A stretch of 64,000 nt of DNA. It comes from JADGGM01 sp025449955. Its GTDB lineage: Bacteria; Gemmatimonadota; Gemmatimonadetes; Gemmatimonadales; Gemmatimonadaceae. The stretch's first letter is position 1, and the number at the start of each line of letters is the position of its first letter. The translations under genes were made by a program, and so were the position numbers. The notes below the pieces were generated by a model. That model did no database searches, was not told where the DNA came from, and saw nothing but the letters and a program-made list of their open reading frames with translations. Shown here piece after piece: positions 26,305 to 34,795 of this stretch. The stretch spans positions 14,823 to 78,822 of the forward strand of contig DATBNO010000097.1 of assembly GCA_036554285.1 (NCBI GenBank). The letters are read 5' to 3'.

Positions 26305-28311
26305 ATGGCTGCTGAACCAGCCCGCTCCGGTGCGCCGTCACCGGCGAACGCGGGAGGGGGAAGCGCGCCTCCCCATACAACCGGATCGTTCCCGGGCGCC
26401 TATCAGGCTCGGCCCGATCGCGAGCGGATCGAAGAGCGTCCAACCGGGCGCAAGCTTGCGATTCTGTCGCTCACGGCGCTCGGCGTGGTGTTCGGCGACA
26501 TCGGAACGAGTCCGTTGTACGCGATCAAGGAGTGCTTCAGTCCGACGAGCGGCATCGCGCCGACGGCGCCCAACGTGTACGGCGCGCTGTCGCTCGTGGT
26601 GTGGGCGCTCACGTTAGTCGTGAGCGTCAAGTATCTGTCGTTCATCATGCGCGCCGACAATCGCGGCGAGGGCGGGATTCTCGCGCTGTTGGCGCTCATC
26701 CAGCGCGGCCTGCGCGGACGCGTGGGCATCGTGCCGGTTTCCGTGCTGATCACGCTCGGGTTGTTCGGCTCCGCGCTTCTGTACGGCGATGGTGTGATCA
26801 CGCCGGCGATCACCGTGCTCGGCGCCGTCGAAGGCTTGCGGGTGGCGACGCCCGTGTTCGGCAGGATGGTGGTGCCGCTCAGCGTGTTGGTGCTGTTCGT
26901 GTTGTTTCTGTTCCAGCGCCACGGGACGGACCGCATCGGCAAGGTCTTCGGGCCGGTGATGCTGGTGTGGTTCTTCAGCATCGCTGCGTTAGGCCTGGCC
27001 GAGATCCTGAAAGAGCCGGCGATCCTGGGCGCGATCAATCCGGTGTACGCCGTCCGCTTCTTCGTCCAGAACGGATGGCAGGGATTTTTCCTGTTAGGCG
27101 CCGTGGTCCTGGTGCTCACCGGCGCCGAGGCGCTGTACGCCGACATGGGGCACTTCGGGCGGCGTCCGATTCGCGCCGCGTGGTTCGTGCTCGTGTTCCC
27201 GGCGCTCCTCATCAACTATTTCGGGCAGGGCGCGCTGCTGCTCCGCGACGCGAGCGCGGCGAGCAACCCGTTTTTCCGGCTGGTGCCGGAGCCCCTGCTC
27301 TACCCGATGGTCGTGCTCGCGACTGCCGCCGCCGTGATTGCGTCGCAGGCGCTCATCTCGGGCGCGTTCTCGCTGACGCAGCAGGCCATGCAGCTCGGGT
27401 ACTCGCCGCGCGTGACGATCACGCACACGTCCAAGCACGAGGCGGGACAGATCTACATCTCGGAAGTCAACAAGGCGCTCATGATCGGATGCATCGGCCT
27501 GGTGCTGGGGTTCCGGTCGTCGAGCGCGTTGGCGGCGGCCTACGGCATCGCGGTGACCGGCACGATGGCGATCACCACGCTGCTCTTCTTCTTCATCTCA
27601 CATGATGAGTGGAAGTGGTCGCTCCCGCGGGCCGGGGCGTTCCTCGCGGTCTTCCTGATCATCGACCTCGCGTTCCTGGTGGCGAACGCGGTGAAGGTGG
27701 AGCACGGCGGATGGTTCCCGTTAGTCGTGGCCGTGGTGCTCTACATCATGATGTCGACCTGGAAGCGGGGACGCACGCTGCTGCAGGACTTGCTGCGCAG
27801 CGCGAGCCTGCCCATCGATCTCTTTCTCGAGGACGTGCGACGCCGCAAGCCGCCGCGCGTCCCGGGGACGGCGGTGTTCATGACGTCGGACACCAACGGC
27901 GCGCCCGTGGTGTTGCTGCACCACCTCAAGCACAACAAGGTGCTGCACGAGCAGGTCATTCTGCTTTCGGTGCTCACCGCCGATGTGCCCGAAGTCCCGG
28001 CCTCCGAGCGGCTCAAGCTCGACTCGTTAGGCGAGGGGTTCTACCGGGCCATTGCCCATTTCGGCTTCATGCAGACGCCGAGCGTGCGGGAGATTCTCTC
28101 GCGGTGCGAGCCGTTGGGGATCAAGGCGCGCCAGAGCGACACGTCGTTCTACCTCGGCCGCGAGGAGCTCATCCCCACCGGGAACACGCCCATGGCGGGA
28201 TGGCGGAAGAAGCTGTTCGTGATCATGGGGCGCAACGCGCGGGCCGCCACGCAGTTCTTCGGCCTCCCGCCTAACCGAGTCGTCGAGCTGGGCGCGCAGA
28301 TCGAATTCTGA
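26305..28311 (+). CDS. kup: Kup-type potassium uptake protein
   Basis: A 668-residue K+ symporter of the KUP/HAK family from the ATG at 26305; a longer open frame upstream overlaps the terminator and is not coding. The N-terminal signature LSLTALGVVFGDIGTSPLYA precedes about 12 membrane helices, with LSFIMRADNRGEGGILALLA, GALLLRDASAASNPFFRLVP and MQLGYSPRVTITHTS. The cytoplasmic tail (about 440-668) holds VPGTAVFMTSD and HFGFMQTPSV, ending in LPPNRVVELGAQIEF. All match the family. The stop overlaps the next ATG. Confidence 0.95.
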   Translation: MAAEPARSGAPSPANAGGGSAPPHTTGSFPGAYQARPDRERIEERPTGRKLAILSLTALGVVFGDIGTSPLYAIKECFSPTSGIAPTAPNVYGALSLVVWALTLVVSVKYLSFIMRADNRGEGGILALLALIQRGLRGRVGIVPVSVLITLGLFGSALLYGDGVITPAITVLGAVEGLRVATPVFGRMVVPLSVLVLFVLFLFQRHGTDRIGKVFGPVMLVWFFSIAALGLAEILKEPAILGAINPVYAVRFFVQNGWQGFFLLGAVVLVLTGAEALYADMGHFGRRPIRAAWFVLVFPALLINYFGQGALLLRDASAASNPFFRLVPEPLLYPMVVLATAAAVIASQALISGAFSLTQQAMQLGYSPRVTITHTSKHEAGQIYISEVNKALMIGCIGLVLGFRSSSALAAAYGIAVTGTMAITTLLFFFISHDEWKWSLPRAGAFLAVFLIIDLAFLVANAVKVEHGGWFPLVVAVVLYIMMSTWKRGRTLLQDLLRSASLPIDLFLEDVRRRKPPRVPGTAVFMTSDTNGAPVVLLHHLKHNKVLHEQVILLSVLTADVPEVPASERLKLDSLGEGFYRAIAHFGFMQTPSVREILSRCEPLGIKARQSDTSFYLGREELIPTGNTPMAGWRKKLFVIMGRNARAATQFFGLPPNRVVELGAQIEF

Positions 28312-29096
28312 TGCGCCGCGCGCTCCTGCTGATCGTTGGCGTCGCGGTCGGCGCGGCGCGCGCGCCGGCGCAGGAAGCCACCAACCCGCACGACGCACAG
28401 CCCGAGCGCCCCACGGTCGCCACCCACGCGTACACAGTGTGGCCCGGCTGGGTCGAAGTCGAAGCGGGCATCGAGACGGACCGCTTCGACGCCGGCGTCC
28501 ATGCGTTCAGCACCCCGATCGCGCTCAAGGTGGGACTCGCCCCGCGCGTGCAGCTCGAGATTTCCGATGCATGGATGCGCAACACGAGCGTCGGTCCGGC
28601 GCGCGATGGCGGCGGCGACCTCGCGGTGGCGGTCAAGTGGCGGATCGCCGACAGCCTTCCTGTGTTAGGCTCGTTCGCCGTTCTGCCGGCGTTGAAACTG
28701 CCCACGGGCAGCGTGAGCGACGGCCTCGGCACCGGGTCCACCGACGCGCGCCTCACGCTGATCTCGAGTCATCAAATCGGCCCGGTGGAGCTGGATATCA
28801 ACGCGGGCTTCACGTTGCGGGCGAGCACCGCCCACGCGCCGCGCACGGCGACGCTCTGGACGGTGTCCGCGGGCGCGCCGGTGAGCGGCATCCTCGGCTG
28901 GACCGCTGAGGTGTACGGCTACCCGGGGACCGGCGGACCCTCGGGCAGCGCGCCCATCGTCGCCGTGCTCACCGGCCCCGTGTTCACCGTTAGGCGGTGG
29001 GCCGAGCTCGACACGGGCGTGATTCTCCCGCTCGACGGGCCGCAGGCGTATGCGTTCTACGCCGGCGGCACGTGGAACTTCGGACGGCTGTGGTGA
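28311..29096 (+). CDS. Outer-membrane beta-barrel protein, MetA/transporter-like
   Basis: A 261-residue exported protein with a signal peptide (RRALLLIVGVAVGAARAPAQ). The rest alternates short amphipathic strands typical of a barrel: VWPGWVEVEAGIETDRFD, ALKVGLAPRVQLEISDAWM, FAVLPALKLPTGSVSDGLGT. It ends in aromatic GGTWNFGRLW, suitable for BAM recognition. The strands and the LPTGS segment resemble the phenol-degradation MetA-like family. It is coupled to kup by TGATG overlap. The function is unknown; the partner transporter suggests an envelope role. Confidence 0.7.
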   Translation: MRRALLLIVGVAVGAARAPAQEATNPHDAQPERPTVATHAYTVWPGWVEVEAGIETDRFDAGVHAFSTPIALKVGLAPRVQLEISDAWMRNTSVGPARDGGGDLAVAVKWRIADSLPVLGSFAVLPALKLPTGSVSDGLGTGSTDARLTLISSHQIGPVELDINAGFTLRASTAHAPRTATLWTVSAGAPVSGILGWTAEVYGYPGTGGPSGSAPIVAVLTGPVFTVRRWAELDTGVILPLDGPQAYAFYAGGTWNFGRLW

Positions 29097-29111
29097 GGCG
29101 GTGACGACGCT

Positions 29112-30491
29112 CTAGTGCGCCTTCACATGCACCGTGACGTGCGCGCCCTTCCGCAGCACGACGAACGTGTTGTCGTCGTTGGAATCGAGCGAGATCGATG
29201 CGTGATCGCCGTCGCGCACGGACTTGCCGTTCACCGACAGGATCACGTCGCCCGCTTGCAGCGGATGCCAGTAGTCGCTCACATCGAGGAGCAGCAAGCC
29301 GTCCTCGCTGCCTTTGCCGAAGTAGCTGGCCAGCTGCGGGCTCACCACCGACATGCGGAGGCCGCCTAACGTGAGCATGCTGCCGGCGTCGCCTTGCAGC
29401 CAACCCTTGCCGCCGGAAGGGCCCCAGCTCTCCGACCAGCTGGGCTCGGCCAATCTGGCCTGCGTCTCCGCCAGACGCGCCCGCACGGTGGCGAGCTGCA
29501 CTTGACGCTCCGCCAGCACTTGGGCCGCCTCGGCCGCGCGCTGGGATTTCTCGATGTCGATCTCCATCGGACGCATCGCATCCTGCAGCCCTTGCAAACG
29601 CATCATCGGCGCCATCGGCGCCATCGGCGCAATCATGGTCGTGTTGCCATCCATGTTGATGCGGAAGCGCCGATTCATGCTGTGCTTGTACACGTCGCCG
29701 CTGCGCGCCGTGGTCACCTTGACGGTTTTCATGGCGCCGTTGGCGTACACCTGCAGCGTCACCTCGTCGCCGGCCTTTTTCTGCGACAGCTCGTGCGTGA
29801 ACCGGTTCTCTTTCGCGCCTAACAGCTGTCCGCCCACCGCTTCGTCGGCCGGAACGCGCAGGTCGATGCCATCGATGGATGCGATGCGATTCCCTTCCTC
29901 GATGCCCGCCTTGTCGGCCGGTCCATCGGTTTCCACGGTGTTCACGAGCAAGCCGAGCGTGTCGCGCCGGCTGCCGCCGCCATCCAGACTCAGGCCGACC
30001 GCGGCGCGATCGTCATAGTCCTCGGAGGACATGCGCATAAGACGCGGGGTGAGGTCGTCGGCTTGGACCGTCTTCACCTTCACGGTCTTGTACGCGCCAT
30101 CGGCGTAGACCTGCAGCGTCACCTCGTCGCCCGCTTTCACTTTGCCTAACTCGCGGACGAGGCGGCGCGTCATGATGCCGTCCATGTCGGGCTCGCCGGC
30201 ATCGCCCGGAGCGAGCTTCAGATTCTCGCCGTTCACCGACGCGATGCGATAGCCTTCGAGCAAGCCCGCTTTGTCCGCCGGGCTGTTGGGCGTGACGTTC
30301 TCGATCAACAAGCCCAGCGTGTCGCGCTTCCCGCTGGCGCCGGTGTTGATGCCTAACGCAGCGCGCTCGTCGTCGTTGTTCCCCAACACCCGAATCACAG
30401 TGGCCGCTGGAGTGGTCCGATCCTGCGCGGCGATCGGCGTAACGCTACCCAGCACCATCGCGGCGCCGAGTACGTAGTGAGTTGGACGCAT
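29112..30491 (-). CDS. Exported protein with three PDZ domains
   Basis: A 459-residue protein with a signal peptide (MRPTHYVLGAAMVLGSVTPIAAQ). Two similar PDZ units (about 45-145 and 155-270: RDTLGLLIENVTPNSPADKA then GLLEGYRIASVNGENL; RRDTLGLLVNTVETDGPADK then AGIEEGNRIASIDGI) are followed by a Met/Ala/Pro stretch from a 9-base tandem repeat, an alpha-helical coiled coil (about 315-360) and a third degenerate PDZ (LQAGDVILSVNGKSV). No protease active site is present, so it is probably a periplasmic scaffold. Divergent from the ferritin-VIT1 gene. Confidence 0.82.
   Translation of the reverse strand: MRPTHYVLGAAMVLGSVTPIAAQDRTTPAATVIRVLGNNDDERAALGINTGASGKRDTLGLLIENVTPNSPADKAGLLEGYRIASVNGENLKLAPGDAGEPDMDGIMTRRLVRELGKVKAGDEVTLQVYADGAYKTVKVKTVQADDLTPRLMRMSSEDYDDRAAVGLSLDGGGSRRDTLGLLVNTVETDGPADKAGIEEGNRIASIDGIDLRVPADEAVGGQLLGAKENRFTHELSQKKAGDEVTLQVYANGAMKTVKVTTARSGDVYKHSMNRRFRINMDGNTTMIAPMAPMAPMMRLQGLQDAMRPMEIDIEKSQRAAEAAQVLAERQVQLATVRARLAETQARLAEPSWSESWGPSGGKGWLQGDAGSMLTLGGLRMSVVSPQLASYFGKGSEDGLLLLDVSDYWHPLQAGDVILSVNGKSVRDGDHASISLDSNDDNTFVVLRKGAHVTVHVKAH
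29607..29633. repeat. 9-bp tandem repeat inside the PDZ gene
   Basis: CATCGGCGC is repeated three times in tandem in the + strand text, coding on the minus strand for the repeated AlaProMet stretch (IAPMAPMAPM) between the PDZ and coiled-coil regions. Length polymorphism by slippage is likely. Confidence 0.7.
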
Positions 30492-30608
30492 ACGGGAAAC
30501 GCTCCTGGTGCCGGTGGAAGTGTACCTGCACCGGATGAGTCACCAGGCGCGTGGCCACGGTTGCCGCCCGCATTCCATCGGGACCCGGCGGCTGCGATAT
30601 TTCGAGCC

Positions 30609-31769
30609 ATGTCTACCGCAGTCGGCCAAACGCCCCCACCGGTGAGCGGTCCGGATCCCAAGGACCTGGACGCCTTCCAGCATCACTGGCAGGACGAAGC
30701 GGACGCGGCATTTCTCTACCGCGCCCTGGCTGACGCCGAGCGAGACACCGCCAAACAGGATCTCTATCGGCGTCTCGCGGCCGTCGAGGACCGTCACGTC
30801 ACGATCTGGTCCGACTTGCTCGCCCGCGCCGGCCGCGCGCCCAAACCGTTCGTCCCGTCGGCCCGGGCACGACTGCTCGCGCTCTTGGGGCGCACGTTCG
30901 GTCCGCGCTTCCTTCTGCCCATGCTGCTGGCCGAGGAAGGACGCGAAGTGCGGGGCTATCTGTCCATGCACCGCTCGCTGCCTACGGGCGGCGCCGGCAA
31001 AGGCGAAGCGCTGCTTCTCGCCCGCGAATCGGCAGAGCACGCTACCACGTTGGGCGAAATGGCAGGCCGCGCGGGCGAGCCATGGCACCGCGCCGAGTCG
31101 GGCGGCTTCCTGCGAAACGTGGTCTACGGATTCAACGACGGACTCACGGCCAACTTCGGACTCGTCGCCGGTATGATCGGCGCGACGGCGCGACAAGCCC
31201 ACGAAACAGTCGTGCTGGCCGGAATCGCCGGACTCATCGCCGATGCACTGTCGATGGGTGCGAGCGGATACCTGGCCGCGAAGAGCGAACAGGAAGTGTA
31301 CGAGCACGAGATCGCGATGGAGCGCACCGAAGTCGAGCTCATGCCCGAAGTCGAGCGCGACGAGTTGGCGCTGATGTACGAAGCGAAGGGCATGGATCGC
31401 ACGGCGGCGCAAGAGCTGGCGACCACGGTGATGAGCGACCCCAAGCGCATGCTCGACGAGCAGGTGCAAGAGGAGCTCAAGATCGGCGACCAGGCGGCGT
31501 CACCATTGCGCGAGGGGTGGGTGACGGGACTCGCGACCGCGGTTGGCGCATTCATCCCTGTCTTTCCGTTTCTGTTCTTGCGGGGCATCGACGCGATGGT
31601 CGCGTCGTTCATTGTCGCGATGCTCTCGCATTTTCTCGTCGGCGCCGCGCGCTCGGTATTCACGGGACGCAGCGTGCTGCGCTCGGGCCTCGACATGTTC
31701 GTCGTCGGGCTCGGTGTTGCCGTCACGGGCTACTATGTGGGCGAGTGGGTGGCACACGCGATGCGATGA
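30609..31769 (+). CDS. Ferritin-like domain fused to VIT1/CCC1 membrane transporter (MbfA-like)
   Basis: A 386-residue two-domain protein from the ATG at 30609 (upstream open frame is not coding). Residues about 15-150 form a ferritin-like diiron domain with HHWQDEADAAFLYRALADAE, LAAVEDRHVTIWSDLL, LAEEGREVRGYLS and LARESAEHATTLGEMAG. Residues about 165-386 are the VIT1/CCC1 transporter: FLRNVVYGFNDGLTANFGLV and GASGYLAAKSEQEVYE. This matches MbfA, which exports iron (or manganese) and senses it through the diiron site. Single gene, separate from the divergent PDZ gene. Confidence 0.9.
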   Translation: MSTAVGQTPPPVSGPDPKDLDAFQHHWQDEADAAFLYRALADAERDTAKQDLYRRLAAVEDRHVTIWSDLLARAGRAPKPFVPSARARLLALLGRTFGPRFLLPMLLAEEGREVRGYLSMHRSLPTGGAGKGEALLLARESAEHATTLGEMAGRAGEPWHRAESGGFLRNVVYGFNDGLTANFGLVAGMIGATARQAHETVVLAGIAGLIADALSMGASGYLAAKSEQEVYEHEIAMERTEVELMPEVERDELALMYEAKGMDRTAAQELATTVMSDPKRMLDEQVQEELKIGDQAASPLREGWVTGLATAVGAFIPVFPFLFLRGIDAMVASFIVAMLSHFLVGAARSVFTGRSVLRSGLDMFVVGLGVAVTGYYVGEWVAHAMR

Positions 31770-31874
31770 TCCGTTGCACGAAGAAACCGCAATAGCGGTA
31801 GACCATCCCGCGCTCTTTCAGGACACGACCGCGCGCCTCATATTGTCGCGTCCTCCACATGTTCCGTCGCGTCC

Positions 31875-34763
31875 GTGGACTCATCCCAGGCCCAACTTCA
31901 ACAGGCCCTCGGTGACGCGTTCGTCATAGAGCGCGAGCTCGGTGGCGGCGGCATGAGCCGCGTCTTTCTCGCCACTGAGGAGCGATTGAAGCGGCGTGTG
32001 GTGGTGAAGCTGCTGCCGCCCGAGCAGGCGAGCGCGGTGAGCGCGGCGCGGTTCAAGCAAGAAATCGAGTTGGCGGCGCATCTGCGGCACCCGCACATCC
32101 TGCCGGTGTTGACCGCGGGTGCGAGTGACAGCCTGCTCTACTACGTGATGCCCTACGCCGAGAGCGAGTCGCTGCGCCATCTCTTGACGCGCGAGCGGCA
32201 GCTGCCGGTGGCGGATGCCGTGCGGATTCTGCAAGAGATCGCCGACGCGCTCGAGTACGCGAACAATCGCGGCGTGGTGCACCGCGACGTGAAGCCCGAG
32301 AACATCCTGCTCGAAGGCGACCACGCGGCGCTCACCGATTTCGGCGTGGCGCGCGCCCTCGTGACCGCGCAGGGCACGAGCCGCCTAACGGGAACGGGGT
32401 TGGGCGTGGGCACGCCCGGCTACATGGCGCCGGAGCAGGCGTCGGGCGACTCCAACGTCGACGCGCGCGCCGACATCTACGCGCTGGCGGTGGTGGGCTA
32501 CGAGATGCTCGCGGGCGCGCCGCCGTTCACCGGGCCCACGGCGCAAGCGGTGCTGGCCGCGCATCTGCGCGACATTCCGCCGGACCTGCACGCCGTGCGA
32601 CCCGACGTGCCCGAGGCGTTGGCGCGCGCCATCGCGACGGCGCTGGCGAAGGATCCAGCGGACCGGTTCCAGAGCGCCGCCGCGTTCCGCGACGCCGTGC
32701 TCGCGGGCGCCGGTCCGCTGCCGCGCCGGCCGCGCGCGCTGACGCCGGTGGTGTTGGGCATCGCCGCCGGCGTCATCGTTGCGTTAGGCAGCGCCACCAC
32801 GTGGTACTGGCGCACGCATCACCTGGCCCGCGTCGACCCCGACGTGGTGGCCGTGGCGCCGTTCGACGTGCTCGATGACGGGCTCGGATTGTGGCACGAG
32901 GGGCTGGTGGACGTCTTGTCGCGCAACCTGGACGGAGCCGGCCCGCTCAAGACCGTCGCGCCGTCCATCGTCATCCGCCAGTGGTCCGGACGGGCCGACC
33001 GCCGCTCGGCCGTATCGTTAGGCCGCAAGACGGGCGCCGGCCTCGCGGTGTTCGGCTCCATCTCCCAATCGGGTCCCGACTCCGTGCACGTCAACGCGAC
33101 CCTCGTCAACGTGTCGACGGGACGAGCGATCGGCGACGTGGAAGCGCAGGATGCGAATTCGCACATCGACCGGTTGTGCGACTCGATCAGCGTGCGGCTG
33201 TTGCGCGAGCTGGGCCGGGTCCGGCGGCTCGCCATATCGTTAGGCGGATCGTTGGGCTCGTCGTCGCTGCCCGCCATCAAGGCCTACTTGCAAGGCGAGC
33301 AATGGTACCGCGCGTCCAACTGGGACTCGGCCGAGGTGGCGTACGACCGGGCCCTCACCGCCGACAGCACCTTCGCGCTCGCCTGGCTCCGGGCCAGCTT
33401 CGTGCGCGGCTGGAAAAGCGGCGTCGAAGACGAACAAGGCGCGATCGACCGTGTGCGCGCGAGCCGCTTCAATCACGGGCTGTCGCCCCGCGATAGCCTC
33501 ATCGTCGCCTTCGTCGGTGCATCGGGCGAGCCCAGGGCCTACCGACAGCTCATCGCGTTGGACAACGCGCTGCTCCGCCGGTATCCGAACGACCCCGAGG
33601 TGTGGTACCTCACGGGCGAATTGCGCGAGCACCTCGGCGCGGTGCCGGGGCACTATTTCACCAGCGCCGACATCATCGACGCGTTCGATCACGCGATCGC
33701 CGCCGACTCGCAGCTCGCCCCGGCCTACATCCACCCGATCGAGCAATCGTTAGCACTCGACGACACAGCGCGCACACTGCGCTACATCCGCGGCTATGTC
33801 GCGCTCGATTCGATCGGCGCGGAAGCCGAGGCCGTCCGACTGGTCCGCTCGCTGGTCGAGGCGGATGTCCGACCGGCGGCGAGAGACAGCGCGATGCGCG
33901 CGGCGACGTATCAGCAGCTGTACTTCGCCAAGGCCATGCTCTTCAAATGGCCCGACTCCGCCGAGCGCGACATCGAGGCACTCACACTGATGAGCGCACC
34001 GGGCCGCGAACCGCCGGGATCGGCCGCCGATTCGCTCGCGCTGCGATTCCAACTCGTGACCGAGCTCGGGATGCGCGGCCACGTGCATCGCGCGATGGTC
34101 GAAGGCGGTGACGCGCGGCCGGCGGGCATCATGTTCGATGCGGCGCTGGCGGGCCTCATCCCCAACGACAGCGTGGTTGCGCAGGCGGCGGCGCTGTTAT
34201 CCAGTCGCTCGCCGCAGCTCGCGTACGCCATTCCGTGGTGGGGAGCGACGCGCGACTCGAGCAACCTGCGTCGCGCCGCGGCCGCGCTCGAGAGCGTCGC
34301 GCAGACGGGCCTCACCGCGCGCGACACCAGCCTCATCGCGTTAGGCGAGCGCGAGGTGCCCGCCTATCTGGCGCTGGCTCGGCGCGACTCGCTGGCGGCG
34401 CTGCGCCTGTTGGCGGCCATTCCCGACTCGCTCTGCGCGGCGGTCGATTGCACGGCGGCGCACGTCGCACAGGCGCAGCTGCTCGCCGACAGCGGCCGCC
34501 GCGCCGAAGCGCTGCGCCTGCTGCCGACGCGCAACGTGGCCTTCGGCTCGCCGCTGTGCGTGCCCACCGAGCTGTTCCGGGCGCACCTGCTCGAAGCGTT
34601 AGGCAAGCGCGCCGAGGCGCTCGACGCCTACACGTGGGTCACCAAGGTGTGGCGGGCGCCCGACTCCGTGTTGCGGCCGGTGGTCGACGAGGCGCGCGCG
34701 GGCATACGCCGCCTGACCACCGAGCTCGGGAGCCGCCGCTCGATGCTCGACAGCGCCAAATAG
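31875..34763 (+). CDS. PknB-like Ser/Thr protein kinase with C-terminal TPR-like region
   Basis: A 962-residue membrane-spanning kinase, GTG start. Kinase domain about 15-275: GGGGMSRVFLA loop, catalytic Lys45, HRDVKPENILL (Asp138), TDFGVAR (Asp155), GTPGYMAPEQ. One membrane helix (about 290-312, VVLGIAAGVIVALGSATTWY) separates it from an outer region with a TolB/adenylate-cyclase-like start (VAVAPFDVLDDGLGLWHEGL) and many TPR-like helices (YLQGEQWYRASNWDSAEVAY region). This architecture is common in Gemmatimonadota and Acidobacteriota. The kinase faces the cytoplasm. Convergent with leuS. Confidence 0.9.
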   Translation: MDSSQAQLQQALGDAFVIERELGGGGMSRVFLATEERLKRRVVVKLLPPEQASAVSAARFKQEIELAAHLRHPHILPVLTAGASDSLLYYVMPYAESESLRHLLTRERQLPVADAVRILQEIADALEYANNRGVVHRDVKPENILLEGDHAALTDFGVARALVTAQGTSRLTGTGLGVGTPGYMAPEQASGDSNVDARADIYALAVVGYEMLAGAPPFTGPTAQAVLAAHLRDIPPDLHAVRPDVPEALARAIATALAKDPADRFQSAAAFRDAVLAGAGPLPRRPRALTPVVLGIAAGVIVALGSATTWYWRTHHLARVDPDVVAVAPFDVLDDGLGLWHEGLVDVLSRNLDGAGPLKTVAPSIVIRQWSGRADRRSAVSLGRKTGAGLAVFGSISQSGPDSVHVNATLVNVSTGRAIGDVEAQDANSHIDRLCDSISVRLLRELGRVRRLAISLGGSLGSSSLPAIKAYLQGEQWYRASNWDSAEVAYDRALTADSTFALAWLRASFVRGWKSGVEDEQGAIDRVRASRFNHGLSPRDSLIVAFVGASGEPRAYRQLIALDNALLRRYPNDPEVWYLTGELREHLGAVPGHYFTSADIIDAFDHAIAADSQLAPAYIHPIEQSLALDDTARTLRYIRGYVALDSIGAEAEAVRLVRSLVEADVRPAARDSAMRAATYQQLYFAKAMLFKWPDSAERDIEALTLMSAPGREPPGSAADSLALRFQLVTELGMRGHVHRAMVEGGDARPAGIMFDAALAGLIPNDSVVAQAAALLSSRSPQLAYAIPWWGATRDSSNLRRAAAALESVAQTGLTARDTSLIALGEREVPAYLALARRDSLAALRLLAAIPDSLCAAVDCTAAHVAQAQLLADSGRRAEALRLLPTRNVAFGSPLCVPTELFRAHLLEALGKRAEALDAYTWVTKVWRAPDSVLRPVVDEARAGIRRLTTELGSRRSMLDSAK

Positions 34764-34776
34764 CCCGCGGCGCGGT

Positions 34777-34791
34777 CCCGCCTAACGCGGG
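34777..34791. terminator. Small hairpin with CCTAAC word in the loop
   Basis: CCCGC (34777-34781) and GCGGG (34787-34791) form a 5-bp stem whose loop CTAAC is part of a GCCTAAC word starting at 34780. It lies in the 32-bp gap between the convergent kinase and leuS genes. Could be a shared terminator, but the stem is short. Confidence 0.4.
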
Positions 34792-34795
34792 CCGG

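Noticed and set aside
29607..29633. The 9-bp tandem repeat as a regulatory switch
   Set aside because: The unit length is a multiple of three, so length changes would alter the protein but not switch the frame; it is kept only as a minor repeat.
31770..31874. Promoter search upstream of the kinase
   Set aside because: No clear -35/-10 pair; CATATTG occurs but without a matching partner, so no feature was reported.
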